From: Agromyces sp. 3263
GTDB taxonomy: Bacteria > Actinomycetota > Actinomycetes > Actinomycetales > Microbacteriaceae
Length of the DNA: 64,000 bases
Direction: 5' to 3'
Assembly (NCBI RefSeq): GCF_031456545.1
Contig: NZ_JAVDUV010000001.1
Span: forward strand, 2,046,001 to 2,110,000
Below are positions 53,706-64,000 of this stretch, in pieces. A program made the position numbers and the translations under genes. Below the pieces are notes generated by a model, which did not search any database, had not been told where the DNA came from, and saw only the letters and a list, made by a program, of their open reading frames with translations. Positions within the stretch are counted from its first letter, which is position 1. The number at the start of each line of letters is the position of its first letter.

Positions 53706-53966
53706 TCAGCCGCCGGCGAACGGCGGCAGCACGTCGACGTTCGAGCCCAGCGCGGCCGAGGCGTCACGTCGCACGATGCCATCCACGAGGAAGGACCCGT
53801 TGGCCACGACCCGGGCCATCGTCGGTCCGTAGCGTTCCACGAGGCGCTCGCGCAGCTCGCCGACCGTCGCGCCGGCCTCGGATGCCGCCAGGGTCTCCTG
53901 TTCGATGCCCGCGGCCTCGGCGGCAGCGGCGAAGTACCGCACGGTGACGGATGCCACGTCAGCCAC
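53706..53966 (-). CDS. moaD: Molybdopterin synthase sulfur carrier MoaD
   Basis: An 86-residue ubiquitin-like protein ending in the essential Gly-Gly (VLPPFAGG). [19 protein letters not shown] and [15 protein letters not shown] are typical. The C-terminus is adenylated and thiolated by MoeZ and delivers sulfur to MoaE. The GTG at 53966 overlaps the moaA stop by 8 nt. Confidence 0.93.
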   Translation of the reverse strand: MADVASVTVRYFAAAAEAAGIEQETLAASEAGATVGELRERLVERYGPTMARVVANGSFLVDGIVRRDASAALGSNVDVLPPFAGG

Positions 53967-55026
53967 CGATCCCGCCCATCGACCGCACCGGGCGGTGGAA
54001 GTCCGCGGCGTCGATGCCGTGACCGGCCTGCTTGCCCCACATCGCCGCGCGCCACCGGTCGGCGAGCTCGGCGTCGGACGCGCCGGCCCGCAGCATCCCG
54101 CGCAGGTCGGTCTCGTCGTCGCTGAACAGGCACGAGCGCACCGAACCCTCGGCCGTGAGGCGCGTGCGGTCGCACGCCGCGCAGAACGAGCGGGTCACCG
54201 AGGCGATGATGCCGACCGTGGCGGGACCGCCGTCGACCAACCACTCCTCCGCGGGCGACGAGGGATCCTCGCGGGCGACGGGCTCGAGGGCGAACTGCTC
54301 GCCGAGCACCTCGAGCAGCTCGTCGGCGTCGACCATGTTGTCGCGCTTCCACTGCTCGTCGGCGTCGAGCGGCATCTGCTCGATGAAGCGCAGGCGGCAG
54401 CCGTGCTCGACCGCCCACGCGAGCAGGGCGGGCGCGTCGTGCAGGGTCTCGCGCATCGCGACCGCGTTCACCTTGAGGGGACCGAGGCCCGCCCGGTGCG
54501 CCGCGGCGATGCCGTCGAGCACGCGAGGAAGCCGGTCACGGCGGGTGAGCCGCGTGAAGTGCTCGCGGTCGAGGGTGTCGAGCGACACGTTCACGCGCGT
54601 GAGCCCGGCGTCCTTGAGCGCCTGCGCCTTGCGGTCGAGCCCGATGCCGTTCGTGGTGAGGGCGAGCGGGATACCGGGCGCTGCGGCGGAGCTCAGCGCG
54701 ATGATGTCGACGAGGTCGGCCCGCGTCAGCGGCTCGCCGCCCGTGAACCGCACCTCGCGCACGCCGAGGTCGTGCACGGCGATGCCGACGAGCCGGGCGA
54801 TCTCGGGCGCCGACAGCAGTTCGTCCTTGGGGATCACCGGCAGGCCCTCGGCCGGCATGCAGTACGTGCAGCGCAGCGAGCAGGCCGAGGTGATCGACAC
54901 CCGGAGGTCGTGCGCGACGCGGCCGAAGCGATCGACCAGCCCCGCGGCATCCGGACGCCCCTCGATCGAGGGCGCAGCCGAAGGCGGCCGGCGCACGGCC
55001 GGCATGCCGAGAGAGAGGGCGGCCAT
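53959..55026 (-). CDS. moaA: GTP 3',8-cyclase MoaA
   Basis: A 355-residue radical-SAM enzyme making the first intermediate of molybdopterin synthesis from GTP. The SAM cluster is CSLRCTYC (Cys49, 53 and 56). The GTP-binding cluster is in [18 protein letters not shown], and the C-terminal Gly-Gly needed for activity is present (SMGGIGG). The ATG at 55026 has TAGTGT (55034-55039, minus strand) 7 nt upstream. moaA and moaD form one unit. Confidence 0.95.
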   Translation of the reverse strand: MAALSLGMPAVRRPPSAAPSIEGRPDAAGLVDRFGRVAHDLRVSITSACSLRCTYCMPAEGLPVIPKDELLSAPEIARLVGIAVHDLGVREVRFTGGEPLTRADLVDIIALSSAAAPGIPLALTTNGIGLDRKAQALKDAGLTRVNVSLDTLDREHFTRLTRRDRLPRVLDGIAAAHRAGLGPLKVNAVAMRETLHDAPALLAWAVEHGCRLRFIEQMPLDADEQWKRDNMVDADELLEVLGEQFALEPVAREDPSSPAEEWLVDGGPATVGIIASVTRSFCAACDRTRLTAEGSVRSCLFSDDETDLRGMLRAGASDAELADRWRAAMWGKQAGHGIDAADFHRPVRSMGGIGG

Positions 55027-55155
55027 GCCCTCCACACTAGGCGCTTCCACGTTTCGCGCCGATGTCGATCTGCTGATCATGTCGCGCCCGATGGCCCTGG
55101 AACGATGACAGCGGATGCCGTCATCACTATCGTTGACGAGTCGGGAGGAGACGTC

Positions 55156-55746
55156 ATGTCGTTCATCACTCGAGGGTTCAGCGGGCGAAGTCGCGAACGC
55201 GACGATCGCCTGCCACCCGGCCAGACCCTCGTCAGCGACTTCCCGGTGCTCTCGGCCGGGCCGACGCCAGAGGTCGACACCGACGAGTGGGAGTTCACGA
55301 TCCGCACCGAGTCGGGCGTGCACCGCTGGAACTGGGACGAGTTCATGGCGCTGAAGATCGACGACGTCGACACCGACATCCACTGCGTCACGCACTGGTC
55401 CAAGCTCGGCACGAGCTGGCGCGGCGTCTCGCTCGACACCCTCTTCGAGGACATCGAGACCGAGCAGGAGTACGTCATGGCGCACAGCTACGGCGGGTAC
55501 ACGACCAACGTGCCGCTCGACGAGCTGCTCGACGGCAAGGCGTGGGTCGCGTTCGAGTTCGACGGCGAACCGCTCGACCCCGAGCACGGCGGCCCCGCGC
55601 GGCTGCTCGTGCCGCACCTCTACTTCTGGAAGAGCGCCAAATGGGTGCGTGGGCTCACCATGATGGACCAGGACGAGCCCGGCTTCTGGGAGCAGAACGG
55701 CTACCACATCCACGGCGACCCCTGGAAGGAAGAGCGCTACTGGTGA
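55156..55746 (+). CDS. Sulfite-oxidase-like molybdoenzyme (YuiH type)
   Basis: A 196-residue stand-alone Moco domain. [19 protein letters not shown] holds the molybdenum-ligand Cys, and [24 protein letters not shown] is the pterin-binding end. It has no dimerisation or haem domain. The ATG follows a strong GGGAGGAG ribosome site (55143-55150); an in-frame ATG at 55106 is less likely. The gene leads a unit with a flavin reductase and a zinc-ribbon protein, so electrons probably go to that reductase. Confidence 0.9.
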   Translation: MSFITRGFSGRSRERDDRLPPGQTLVSDFPVLSAGPTPEVDTDEWEFTIRTESGVHRWNWDEFMALKIDDVDTDIHCVTHWSKLGTSWRGVSLDTLFEDIETEQEYVMAHSYGGYTTNVPLDELLDGKAWVAFEFDGEPLDPEHGGPARLLVPHLYFWKSAKWVRGLTMMDQDEPGFWEQNGYHIHGDPWKEERYW

Positions 55747-56573
55747 GCGACACGACGGCGCCCGTCGCGCAGGCGCAGGCTCAGGGGCAGCCTCAGGCGC
55801 AGACCGATGCGCTCAGCGCGGCCCTGCGTGCGGTGCCCCGCTCGGGCTGGCACGCCGCCACGGTCGCCGCGGTGCACCGTGAGACGCCGAACGCCTCGCG
55901 CCTCGAGCTCGACGTCGACGGCTGGCCCGGCAACGCGGCGGGGCAGCACCTCGACGTGCGGCTCACGGCGCCCGACGGCTACACCGCGACGCGCTCGTAC
56001 TCGATCGCCTCATCGGGCTCCTCGACGCGCGTCGTGCTCGCGGTCGACAAGCTGCCCGACGGTGAGGTCTCGCCGTACCTCGTCGACGAGGTGCGGGCCG
56101 GCGACATGCTCGAGGTGCACGGCCCGCTCGGTGCGTTCTTCGTCTGGGCACCGGCCGCCGAGACCGGCGACGACCGGCCGGTGCAGCTCATCGCGGGCGG
56201 CTCCGGCGTGGTGCCCCTCTACGCGATGGCGCACGCGCACGCCGAGGCCGGCGACCCCACCCCGTTCCGCCTGCTCTATTCGGTGCGCACGCCCGACGAC
56301 GTGTACTTCGCGGACGAGCTCGACGCGCTCGCCGCGGCATCCGCGCCCCTCCACCTCGACTTCGTCTATACGCGCAGGGCGCCCGACGGCTGGCGGGCTG
56401 CCCCGGGGCGCATCACCCGCGAAGCGCTCGAGGCCGCGGTGCTGCCCGCGTCGGAGCATCCGCGGGTCTACGTCTGCGGCTCGACCGGGTTCGTCGAGCT
56501 CGTCGCCGACTGGCTCGTGGGCCTCGGCCACGACCCGAGGTCGATCCGCACCGAGCGTTACGGAGGCACCTGA
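55743..56573 (+). CDS. FAD-binding ferredoxin-reductase-type protein
   Basis: A 276-residue flavoprotein. RSYSIASS binds FAD. The [11 protein letters not shown] and [21 protein letters not shown] motifs bind NAD(P)H. There is no 2Fe-2S domain. A Gln/Ala-rich leader of ~25 residues precedes the fold. It overlaps the sulfite-oxidase-like gene by 4 nt and the next gene by 1 nt (TGATG), so it is the probable electron partner of the molybdoenzyme. Confidence 0.88.
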   Translation: MSDTTAPVAQAQAQGQPQAQTDALSAALRAVPRSGWHAATVAAVHRETPNASRLELDVDGWPGNAAGQHLDVRLTAPDGYTATRSYSIASSGSSTRVVLAVDKLPDGEVSPYLVDEVRAGDMLEVHGPLGAFFVWAPAAETGDDRPVQLIAGGSGVVPLYAMAHAHAEAGDPTPFRLLYSVRTPDDVYFADELDALAAASAPLHLDFVYTRRAPDGWRAAPGRITREALEAAVLPASEHPRVYVCGSTGFVELVADWLVGLGHDPRSIRTERYGGT

Positions 56574-56830
56574 TGCAGCACGTCGACGGCAACGCCCTCG
56601 CCGGCCCGCTCGCCGAGTTCTTCTCGTTCGACGTCACGATGGCGACCGCCCGGTGCAACGGCTGCGGCACGATCGCCGAGCTCGCCCGCGCCATGGTCTA
56701 CCGCAGCGGTGCGGGCACGGTGGTGCGCTGCGGGTCGTGCGACCACGTGCTCGCGACGCTCGTCGAGGCGGGCGACCGCGCCTGGATCGGCTTCAGCGGC
56801 GTGAGCGCGATCGAGGTTCCGCGGGGCTGA
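56573..56830 (+). CDS. DUF6510 zinc-ribbon protein
   Basis: An 85-residue protein. Two Cys pairs (RCNGCG and RCGSCD) form a probable zinc ribbon. The family (DUF6510) is of unknown function and goes with the sulfite-oxidase-like/reductase pair. Its start shares a base with the reductase stop. A role in metal or sulfur delivery or as a small redox partner is a guess. Confidence 0.78.
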   Translation: MQHVDGNALAGPLAEFFSFDVTMATARCNGCGTIAELARAMVYRSGAGTVVRCGSCDHVLATLVEAGDRAWIGFSGVSAIEVPRG

Positions 56831-56874
56831 GGTGCCGCGCCGCTGCGCGGGGTGCGCTTCAGGGAGGTGCGCCG

Positions 56875-57171
56875 ATGTGGATCGGCTGGATCGAGTTCGA
56901 CGTGCTCCTCGGTGACGTGCACACGCTGAAGGAGAAGCGAGCGATCGTCCGCCCGATCCTCGCCGACCTGCGCCGCACGACGGAGGCGAGCGTCGCCGAG
57001 GTCGGCGACCAGGACCTGCACCGGCGCGCCGAGATCGGCGTCGGCGTGGTCGCGTCGGGCGTCGACCGGGTGACCGAGGTGCTCGATCGTGCCGAGCGGC
57101 TCGTGGCGGGCCGTCCCGAGATCACGCTGCTCTCGGCGCGTCGGCGGCTTCGGCAGAGCGACGACGACTGA
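56875..57171 (+). CDS. DUF503 (YlxP-like) protein
   Basis: A 98-residue DUF503 protein starting MWIGWIEFDVLLGDVHTLKEKR, with RVTEVLDRAERLVAGRPEI near the end. Members are often next to translation genes; here it follows the DUF6510 gene with an AGGGAGG ribosome site. The function is unknown. Confidence 0.83.
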   Translation: MWIGWIEFDVLLGDVHTLKEKRAIVRPILADLRRTTEASVAEVGDQDLHRRAEIGVGVVASGVDRVTEVLDRAERLVAGRPEITLLSARRRLRQSDDD

Positions 57172-57232
57172 GCGGATGCGAGCGGATGCCGCGGCGCGCG
57201 GCGGTGCCGCCGGCCACACGCAGTGCGCACGC

Positions 57233-58500
57233 TCAGGCGACGGCCGCGCCGTCCTTCCACACCCGCGCCACGAGCGGCACCCCCGGACGGTAGGCGAGGT
57301 GCACGTGGCTCGGCGCGTCGAGCAGGGTGAGGTCTGCGCGCACGCCCGGGCGGATCGCCCCGACATCCGTGCGTCGCAGCGCCGCCGCACCGCCCGCGGT
57401 CGACGCCCAGAGCGCCTCGGCCGGGGTCATTCCCATGTCCCGCACGGCGACGGCGATGCAGAACGGCAACGAGCTCGTGAAGCTCGACCCCGGATTGCAG
57501 TCGCTCGCGAGCGCGACGGTGACGCCCGCGTCGATGAGCCGGCGCGCGTCGGGGTAGGGCTGGCGGGTCGAGAACTCGACCCCCGGCAGCAGCGTCGCGA
57601 CCGTGTCCGATGCCGCGAGGGCTGCGACATCCGCATCGCTCAGGTAGGTGCAGTGGTCGACGGATGCCGCACCGAGCTCGACCGCGAGCTGCACACCGCC
57701 GCCCTCGCCGAGCTGATTGCCGTGCACCCGCACGCCGAGGCCCGCGGCGGCGCCCGCCTCGAGGACGCGCCGGGACTGCTCGGGCGTGAACGCCCCGCGC
57801 TCGCAGAACGCGTCGACCCAACGCGAATGGGGCGCGCAGGCGTCGAGCATCTCGCCGACGACGAGGTCGACGTACGCCTCGGGCCGGTCGGCGTACTCCG
57901 CGGGCACGACGTGCGCGCCGAGGAAGGTGACCTCGTCGGTGACCTCGCGGGCGAGGCGCACGATCCGCTCCTCGGACGAGACGGAGAGGCCGTAGCCCGA
58001 CTTCACCTCGAACGTGGTCGTGCCCTGGGCGTGCAGCTCGGCCACGAAGCCGGCGAGCCGCGCCCGCAGCTCGTCGTCGGTCGCGGCACGGGTGGCGGCG
58101 ACGGTCGAGCGGATGCCGCCCGCCTCGTAGCGCTGCCCCGCCATGCGCGCGGCGAACTCCTGGGCCCGGTCGGCACCGAACACGAGGTGCGTGTGGCTGT
58201 CGACGAACCCGGGGATCACCGCGCCGCCGCCGACGTCGACGATCTCCACGTCGGCGTCCCAGAGGGTGCGGTGCTCCTCGGCCTCGCGGCGGTCGGCGCG
58301 CTCGGCGGGGCCACCCCCGCCCGTGAGATGCTCCTGCGCGTGCAGGGCGCGGCCGACCCAGGCGATGCGCCCGTCCTCGACGAGCAGGGCCGCGTCGCGC
58401 ACGATGCCGAGCGGTCCGCCGTCGCGGTCGGGTGCCGGGTCGTTCGTCACGAGCTCGGCGACGCCCGTCAACAGCATGCGTGTCGCTGCGGCGCCGTCGC

Positions 58501-58504
<4 letters not shown>
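57233..58504 (-). CDS. hutI: Imidazolonepropionase
   Basis: A 423-residue amidohydrolase. [12 protein letters not shown] binds the metal, and [29 protein letters not shown] and [10 protein letters not shown] complete the site. It performs the third step of histidine breakdown, to formimino-glutamate. The ATG overlaps the hutU stop by 4 nt. It converges on the DUF503 gene. Confidence 0.96.
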
Positions 58505-60222
<1,718 letters not shown>

Positions 60223-60276
60223 GCCTCGATCTCATCGCACGCGGCATCCGGCGACAACGGATGCCGCGGGGTGCCC

Positions 60277-60292
60277 GTCTGGGATGCCAGAC
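60277..60292. promoter_or_regulatory. HutR-type operator upstream of hutU
   Basis: GTCTGGGATGCCAGAC contains TCTGGGATGCCAGA, which fits the HutR box TCTGwwATwCCAGA reported for Corynebacterium except for G in the degenerate positions. It is centred about 62 nt upstream of the hutU ATG. Confidence 0.8.
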
Positions 60293-60310
60293 AAATGGTG
60301 CGAGCCCGGG

Positions 60311-61837
60311 TCAGCCGAGCGGGATGCCGCGGGCCGCCATGAACGGGACCGCGTCGACGGCGACCCCGTCGAGGTGCACCTCGAAGTGGAGGTGGCATCC
60401 CGTCGAGGCGCCCGTGCTGCCCACCGCGCCGATCAGCTGGCCGGCGGTGACCGTCTGGCCCGGCATCACGAACGTGCCGCCCGCGAGCAGGTGACCGTAG
60501 CCCGTGGCGACGCCCGAGCCGTGGTCGATGAGGATCCAGTTGCCGAGGCTGCCGTTCGGGGCGGCGTCGGCCACGACGCCGTCGGTCGCCGCGTACACCG
60601 GGGTCTCGCACGCGGCCGCGAGGTCGGTGCCGCGGTGGAAGTCGTTGACGCCGGGAACCGGCTTGACCGGGCGAAGGCCGAAGCCGTCGGTGATGCGTCC
60701 GGCAACGGGGAGCGCCCAGCCCTGGTCGCTCAGCTGCCCGGCGTCGGCCGGCAGCGACTGGATGAGCGAGATGCTGCTGGCGGCGACCCGGCTGTCCTCA
60801 GCCGCCCTGGCCTGCACGTCCTCGAGGTCCTGCCGAGCGTCGGCGAGCGCCTGCTCGGCGTTCGCCACATCGTCTTCGAGGGCTTCTACCGGCACCTCGT
60901 CGACGGCCGTCCAGGCTGCGTCGGCACGCTCCTGCGCGGTCTCGGCCTCGGCCGTGCGCTTCTCGACGATGGCGAGCAGCTTCTCGGCATCGCCGGAGAT
61001 CTGCTCGACCCGGGCGAACCCGCCGAGTCCGGCGAGGAGGTCATGGCCCGCGCCGAACGCCGCGGGCATCGAGGAGAGCGTGGCGCTGCCGCCACCGCGT
61101 GCCGCGGCGACGTAGACGCGCTTCGCCGCATCGACATCCTGCTGGGCGGCGTCGGCGACGTCCTGCAGGCGCTGCGCGATCGCGCGGGCCACCTCTTGCG
61201 TGGCACGGGCGTCGGCGAGGGCGGCCTCCGCCTCGCGCAGCTCCGTCGTGGCTTGCGTGATCGCCGCGCGGGCGGCGACCAGTGCGGCGTTCTGGGCCTG
61301 GGCCGCTGCCGACACGGTTCGCGTGGTCGGGCGGTAGGAGGAGCTCGTGCGCGGCGAGCCGACGGAGGGCGCGGGCGCCTCCGTGCCTGGCGCCGGAGTT
61401 CCGGGCGGCGGCGTCGGGTCGCCGGTGGCCGGAGGCTCGGTGGGATCGGGGGTCGGCGTCGGGTCGGGCGTGGGAGTCGGCGTCGGATCCGGAGTGGGCG
61501 TCGGTGTGGGCGTCGGGTCGGGAGTGGGCGTCGGCGTCTCCGTCGGCGGAGCGGGCTCCTCGGTCGCCCCGGGGTCGCTCGGCTCGTCGGTCGACGGAGG
61601 GTCGGTGGCCTCGTCGGTGGCAGGAGGGGTCGGCGCCGGCGTCTCAGTCGCCGTGGCATCCGACGACGTGGCGTCGGACGTCTGGGCCGGGGGGATCTCC
61701 TCCGCGGAGGCGGGGGCCGCGCCGAACGCGCCGAACATGACGACGACGGTGGCCGCCGCGAGGGCGACGCCACCACGGCGTGCGCCCCGGGCATACCAGG
61801 GGCGTTCCTCGCCGAAGTCCGTGCAGCGTTGCGTCAT
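60311..61837 (-). CDS. Secreted M23 endopeptidase with coiled coil
   Basis: A 508-residue peptidoglycan hydrolase. A signal peptide ends at ASA-EE (residue 45). A Thr/Pro/Asp-rich stalk (residues ~50-165) is encoded by short repeats around 61440-61560. A long coiled coil (~175-360) precedes the C-terminal M23 domain, with zinc ligands His401, Asp405 and His484 (GCHLHFE) and helper His449 and His482. All ligands are present, so it is likely to be active. The architecture resembles cell-division or daughter-cell-separation factors such as EnvC-like and RipA-associated enzymes. It lies between hutU and hutH without a visible link to histidine. Confidence 0.9.
   Translation of the reverse strand: MTQRCTDFGEERPWYARGARRGGVALAAATVVVMFGAFGAAPASAEEIPPAQTSDATSSDATATETPAPTPPATDEATDPPSTDEPSDPGATEEPAPPTETPTPTPDPTPTPTPTPDPTPTPTPDPTPTPDPTEPPATGDPTPPPGTPAPGTEAPAPSVGSPRTSSSYRPTTRTVSAAAQAQNAALVAARAAITQATTELREAEAALADARATQEVARAIAQRLQDVADAAQQDVDAAKRVYVAAARGGGSATLSSMPAAFGAGHDLLAGLGGFARVEQISGDAEKLLAIVEKRTAEAETAQERADAAWTAVDEVPVEALEDDVANAEQALADARQDLEDVQARAAEDSRVAASSISLIQSLPADAGQLSDQGWALPVAGRITDGFGLRPVKPVPGVNDFHRGTDLAAACETPVYAATDGVVADAAPNGSLGNWILIDHGSGVATGYGHLLAGGTFVMPGQTVTAGQLIGAVGSTGASTGCHLHFEVHLDGVAVDAVPFMAARGIPLG
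61440..61560. repeat. Short tandem repeats encoding the Thr-Pro-Asp stalk
   Basis: Irregular 6- to 18-bp units such as GTCGGGTCGGGAGTGGGCGT encode TPTPDPTPTP strings in the secreted M23 protein. They are prone to copy-number change. Confidence 0.7.
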
Positions 61838-61977
61838 GTGGTTCCGTTCGGGTCACGGCCGAGGCCGCTGCGGTCCAGTCTGACATCGAGGCGTGGGGGA
61901 GACAACCGTTCTGCCCCTTCGTGCCTGCCCCAGTCGGGGGGACGTCCTGATCACCCCGCAAGAACTTTTCGCACGTT

Positions 61978-63552
61978 TCAGTCGAGTGCGCCGGTCGCCG
62001 CCGACGCCCGCGCAACCACGGCACCCGAGGCGACGAGGTCGGCGAGGGCCTCGATCTCGGGGGAGAGGAAGCGGTCGGCGCCCGGTACTGCACCGACCTC
62101 GGCGGCCAGGGCCACGACGCCGCGGGTGGCCGCGCCAGGCTCGAGCGGCGCACGCAGTGCCAGGCCACGGGCGGCGGTCATGACCTCGATCGCCAGCACC
62201 CGGGTGAGCCCGTCGATCGCGCGGCGCAGCTTGCGCGCGGCGGCCCAGCCCATCGACACGTGGTCCTCCTGCATCGCCGACGACGGGATCGAGTCGACGG
62301 ACGCCGGCACGGCGAGCCGCTTCAGCTCGGACACGATGCCCGCCGCGGTGTACTGCGCGATCATGAGGCCCGAGTCCACGCCGACCTCGTGTGCGAGGAA
62401 GGGCGGCAGGCCCTGGTTGCGGGCGCGGTCGAGGAACCGGTCGGTGCGACGCTCGCTCATCGACGCGACGTCCGCCACCGCGATCGCGAGGAAGTCGAGG
62501 ACGTACCCGACCGGGGCGCCGTGGAAGTTGCCGTTCGACTCGACGCGCCCGTCGAGGGTCAGCACGGGGTTGTCGACGGCGCTCGCGAGCTCGGCGTCGG
62601 CGACGGATGCCGCGTGCGCGAGGGTGTCCCGGGCCGCACCGTGCACCTGGGGCGCGCAGCGCAGCGAGTAGGCGTCCTGCACCCGGGTGCACTCGGGGCC
62701 CTTGTGGCTCGCGACGATGGGCGAGCCCGCGAGCAGGCGTCGGAGGTTCGACGCGGACACCGCCTGCCCGCGCTGCGGGCGCAGGGCGTGCAGGTCGGCG
62801 GCGAACACGGCGTCGGTGCCCATGAGCCCCTCGACGCTCATCGCGGCGGCCACGTCGGCGGTCGTGAGCAGCATCCGCATGTCGTCGATCGCGAGGGCGA
62901 GCATCCCCAGCATGCCGTCGGTGCCGTTGATGAGGGCGAGGCCCTCCTTCTCGGCGAGGCGGAGCGGTGCGATGCCGGCGGCCGACAGGGCGCTCGCGGC
63001 ATCCGTCGCCTCGCCGTGCGCGTCGCGCACGTCGCCCTCGCCCATCGCGACGAGCGCGCAGTGCGACAGCGGCGCGAGGTCGCCCGAGCACCCGAGTGAA
63101 CCGTACTCGCGCACGACGGGCGTGATGCCCGCGTTGAGAATCGCCGCGTAGGTCTCGGCGGTCACGCGGCGGACGCCGGTGCGGCCGGTCATGAGGGTGG
63201 AGAGGCGCAGCAGCATGAGCGCGCGCACGACCTCGCGCTCGACCTCGGCGCCCGAGCCGGCGGCGTGCGAGCGCACGAGGCTCGCCTGCAGCTGGGCGCG
63301 GCGGTCCTCCGCGATGAAGGTCGTGGCGAGCGCGCCGAACCCGGTCGAGATGCCGTAGTGCGGCTCGGGATCGGCGGCGAGGCCCTCCACGATCGCGCGG
63401 CTCGCGGCGACGCCGTCGAGCGCGGCCGGGTCGAGCACGACGGATGCTCCGTGCCGGGCCACGGCGACGACCTCGTCGATCGTGAGCGGTCCGATGCCGA
63501 CGGTGACGGATGCCGCGACGGCCGTGGGCTGGGTGGGCGCGATGGTGCTCAT
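61978..63552 (-). CDS. hutH: Histidine ammonia-lyase
   Basis: A 524-residue lyase. The prosthetic MIO group forms from Cys155-Ser156-Gly157 in GSLGCSGDLAPLSH, a Cys variant of the usual Ala-Ser-Gly. STGFGALA is the Tyr-loop region. It removes ammonia from histidine to give urocanate. The HutR-type operator is 56 nt upstream. A weak -10 (TGGAAT) lies 7 nt before the ATG. Confidence 0.96.
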   Translation of the reverse strand: MSTIAPTQPTAVAASVTVGIGPLTIDEVVAVARHGASVVLDPAALDGVAASRAIVEGLAADPEPHYGISTGFGALATTFIAEDRRAQLQASLVRSHAAGSGAEVEREVVRALMLLRLSTLMTGRTGVRRVTAETYAAILNAGITPVVREYGSLGCSGDLAPLSHCALVAMGEGDVRDAHGEATDAASALSAAGIAPLRLAEKEGLALINGTDGMLGMLALAIDDMRMLLTTADVAAAMSVEGLMGTDAVFAADLHALRPQRGQAVSASNLRRLLAGSPIVASHKGPECTRVQDAYSLRCAPQVHGAARDTLAHAASVADAELASAVDNPVLTLDGRVESNGNFHGAPVGYVLDFLAIAVADVASMSERRTDRFLDRARNQGLPPFLAHEVGVDSGLMIAQYTAAGIVSELKRLAVPASVDSIPSSAMQEDHVSMGWAAARKLRRAIDGLTRVLAIEVMTAARGLALRAPLEPGAATRGVVALAAEVGAVPGADRFLSPEIEALADLVASGAVVARASAATGALD

Positions 63553-63607
63553 GCCTCCGATTCCACACCGCCTCCGCGCGCGCGGGAACGCCGCAGCCGC
63601 GGCATCC

Positions 63608-63623
63608 GTCCGGGATCCCGGAC
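63608..63623. promoter_or_regulatory. HutR-type operator between hutH and iclR
   Basis: GTCCGGGATCCCGGAC is a perfect 16-bp palindrome. It lies 56 nt upstream of hutH on one side. On the other side it covers about -35 to -20 of the iclR promoter, whose -10 TAGGCT is at 63631-63636, so the same site could activate hutH and repress iclR. Confidence 0.8.
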
Positions 63624-63642
63624 GCGCGCGTAGGCTGGGCGC

Positions 63643-64000
63643 GTGACCGAGCCATCGAAGGTGCCCGCGGCCGACCAGACGCTCGCGATCCTCGCGCACC
63701 TCGCGGCACAGCGGGGCCCGGTGCCGGCGGCGACGATCGCGCACGCGCTCGCGCTGCCCCGCTCGACGGTCTACCACCTGCTCGCGGTCATGCAGGAGCG
63801 CGGCTTCGTCGTGCACCTGCCCGAGGAGCGTCGCTACGGGCTCGGCATCGCGGCCTTCGAGCTCTCGAGCGGGTTCAGCCGCCAGCAGCCCCTCGCGCGG
63901 CTCGGCCGCCCGCTCGTGGCGACGCTCGTCGACCGCCTGGGGGAGTCGGGCCACCTGGCCGTGCTGCACGGACGTGACGTGCTCTACCTCGTCGAGGAGC
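63643..64000 (+). CDS. hutR: IclR-family regulator, N-terminal part (probable HutR)
   Basis: The first 119 residues of an IclR regulator; the rest lies beyond the window. The winged helix is in AAATIAHALALPRSTVYHLLAV-type residues ~20-75, followed by the typical PEERRYGLGIAAFELSSGFSR. IclR proteins control catabolic operons in response to a substrate. Divergence from hutH and the three HutR-type palindromes make it the likely histidine regulator. The GTG has TAGGCT exactly 6 nt upstream. Confidence 0.9.
   Translation, partial: MTEPSKVPAADQTLAILAHLAAQRGPVPAATIAHALALPRSTVYHLLAVMQERGFVVHLPEERRYGLGIAAFELSSGFSRQQPLARLGRPLVATLVDRLGESGHLAVLHGRDVLYLVEE

Overview
The window is about 64 kb of very GC-rich DNA from the chromosome of an actinobacterium. 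Dense genes with 1-4 nt overlaps, frequent GTG starts, the purF/purM/DUF3073/sterol-carrier neighbourhood, DUF222-HNH, ECF42 and LAxTG-type surface proteins point to Microbacteriaceae, and Agromyces or a close relative is the best guess (inference, no search run). No rRNA, tRNA, insertion sequence, prophage or CRISPR array was recognised. No stretch above about 200 bases lacks a gene; the longest gaps are 7974-8167 and 40196-40387.

Layout. (1) 1-8.0 kb: a purine synthesis neighbourhood (purD fragment, sterol-carrier protein, purF, purM, DUF3073) interleaved with a hydrolase, a glutamine amidotransferase, a thioesterase and an LLM oxidoreductase. (2) 8.2-20.4 kb: a flavoprotein, a large APC permease, a crcB pair for fluoride export, a PadR/DUF4097 pair, a MerR-TipAS regulator behind a textbook 19-bp-spacer promoter, a divergent YczE/MocR pair and a divergent MFS pump/TetR pair. 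(3) 20.5-30.5 kb: a cell-surface block with a secreted phytase-type esterase behind a PHO-box-like repeat, a seven-repeat chaplin-like protein with an LAxTG sorting signal, a partner surface protein, an RND exporter and an M23 protein with five 46-residue repeats. (4) 30.6-32.5 kb: an ECF42 sigma factor with its DGPF partner. (5) 32.5-37.8 kb: a YdeP/FdhF molybdoenzyme with fdhD, then mobA-like, DUF6457 and moeA. (6) 37.8-44.5 kb: a copper CopB-type ATPase behind a perfect CsoR-like box, an SDR, an arginase-family hydrolase (probable hutG), SixA and an HNH protein. (7) 44.5-57.2 kb: a large molybdenum block with modABC and a Mop-domain regulator, two sulfite-oxidase-fold enzymes, moeZ, a second moeA, a moaC-moaB fusion, moaE, moaD and moaA. 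(8) 57.2-64.0 kb: histidine utilisation genes hutI, hutU and hutH plus an IclR regulator cut by the window end, with an unrelated M23 peptidase between hutU and hutH.

How the genes work together. Molybdate is imported by ModABC and the pterin cofactor is made and finished by the Moa/Moe proteins. The cofactor probably feeds the three molybdoenzymes encoded here. A 16-bp palindrome of the HutR type occurs 55-56 nt upstream of hutG, hutU and hutH, and inside the iclR promoter. This ties the arginase-family gene at 41.5 kb to the histidine pathway 16-22 kb away. At least 14 genes carry a -10-like hexamer exactly 6 nt before the start codon, which suggests widespread leaderless transcription.
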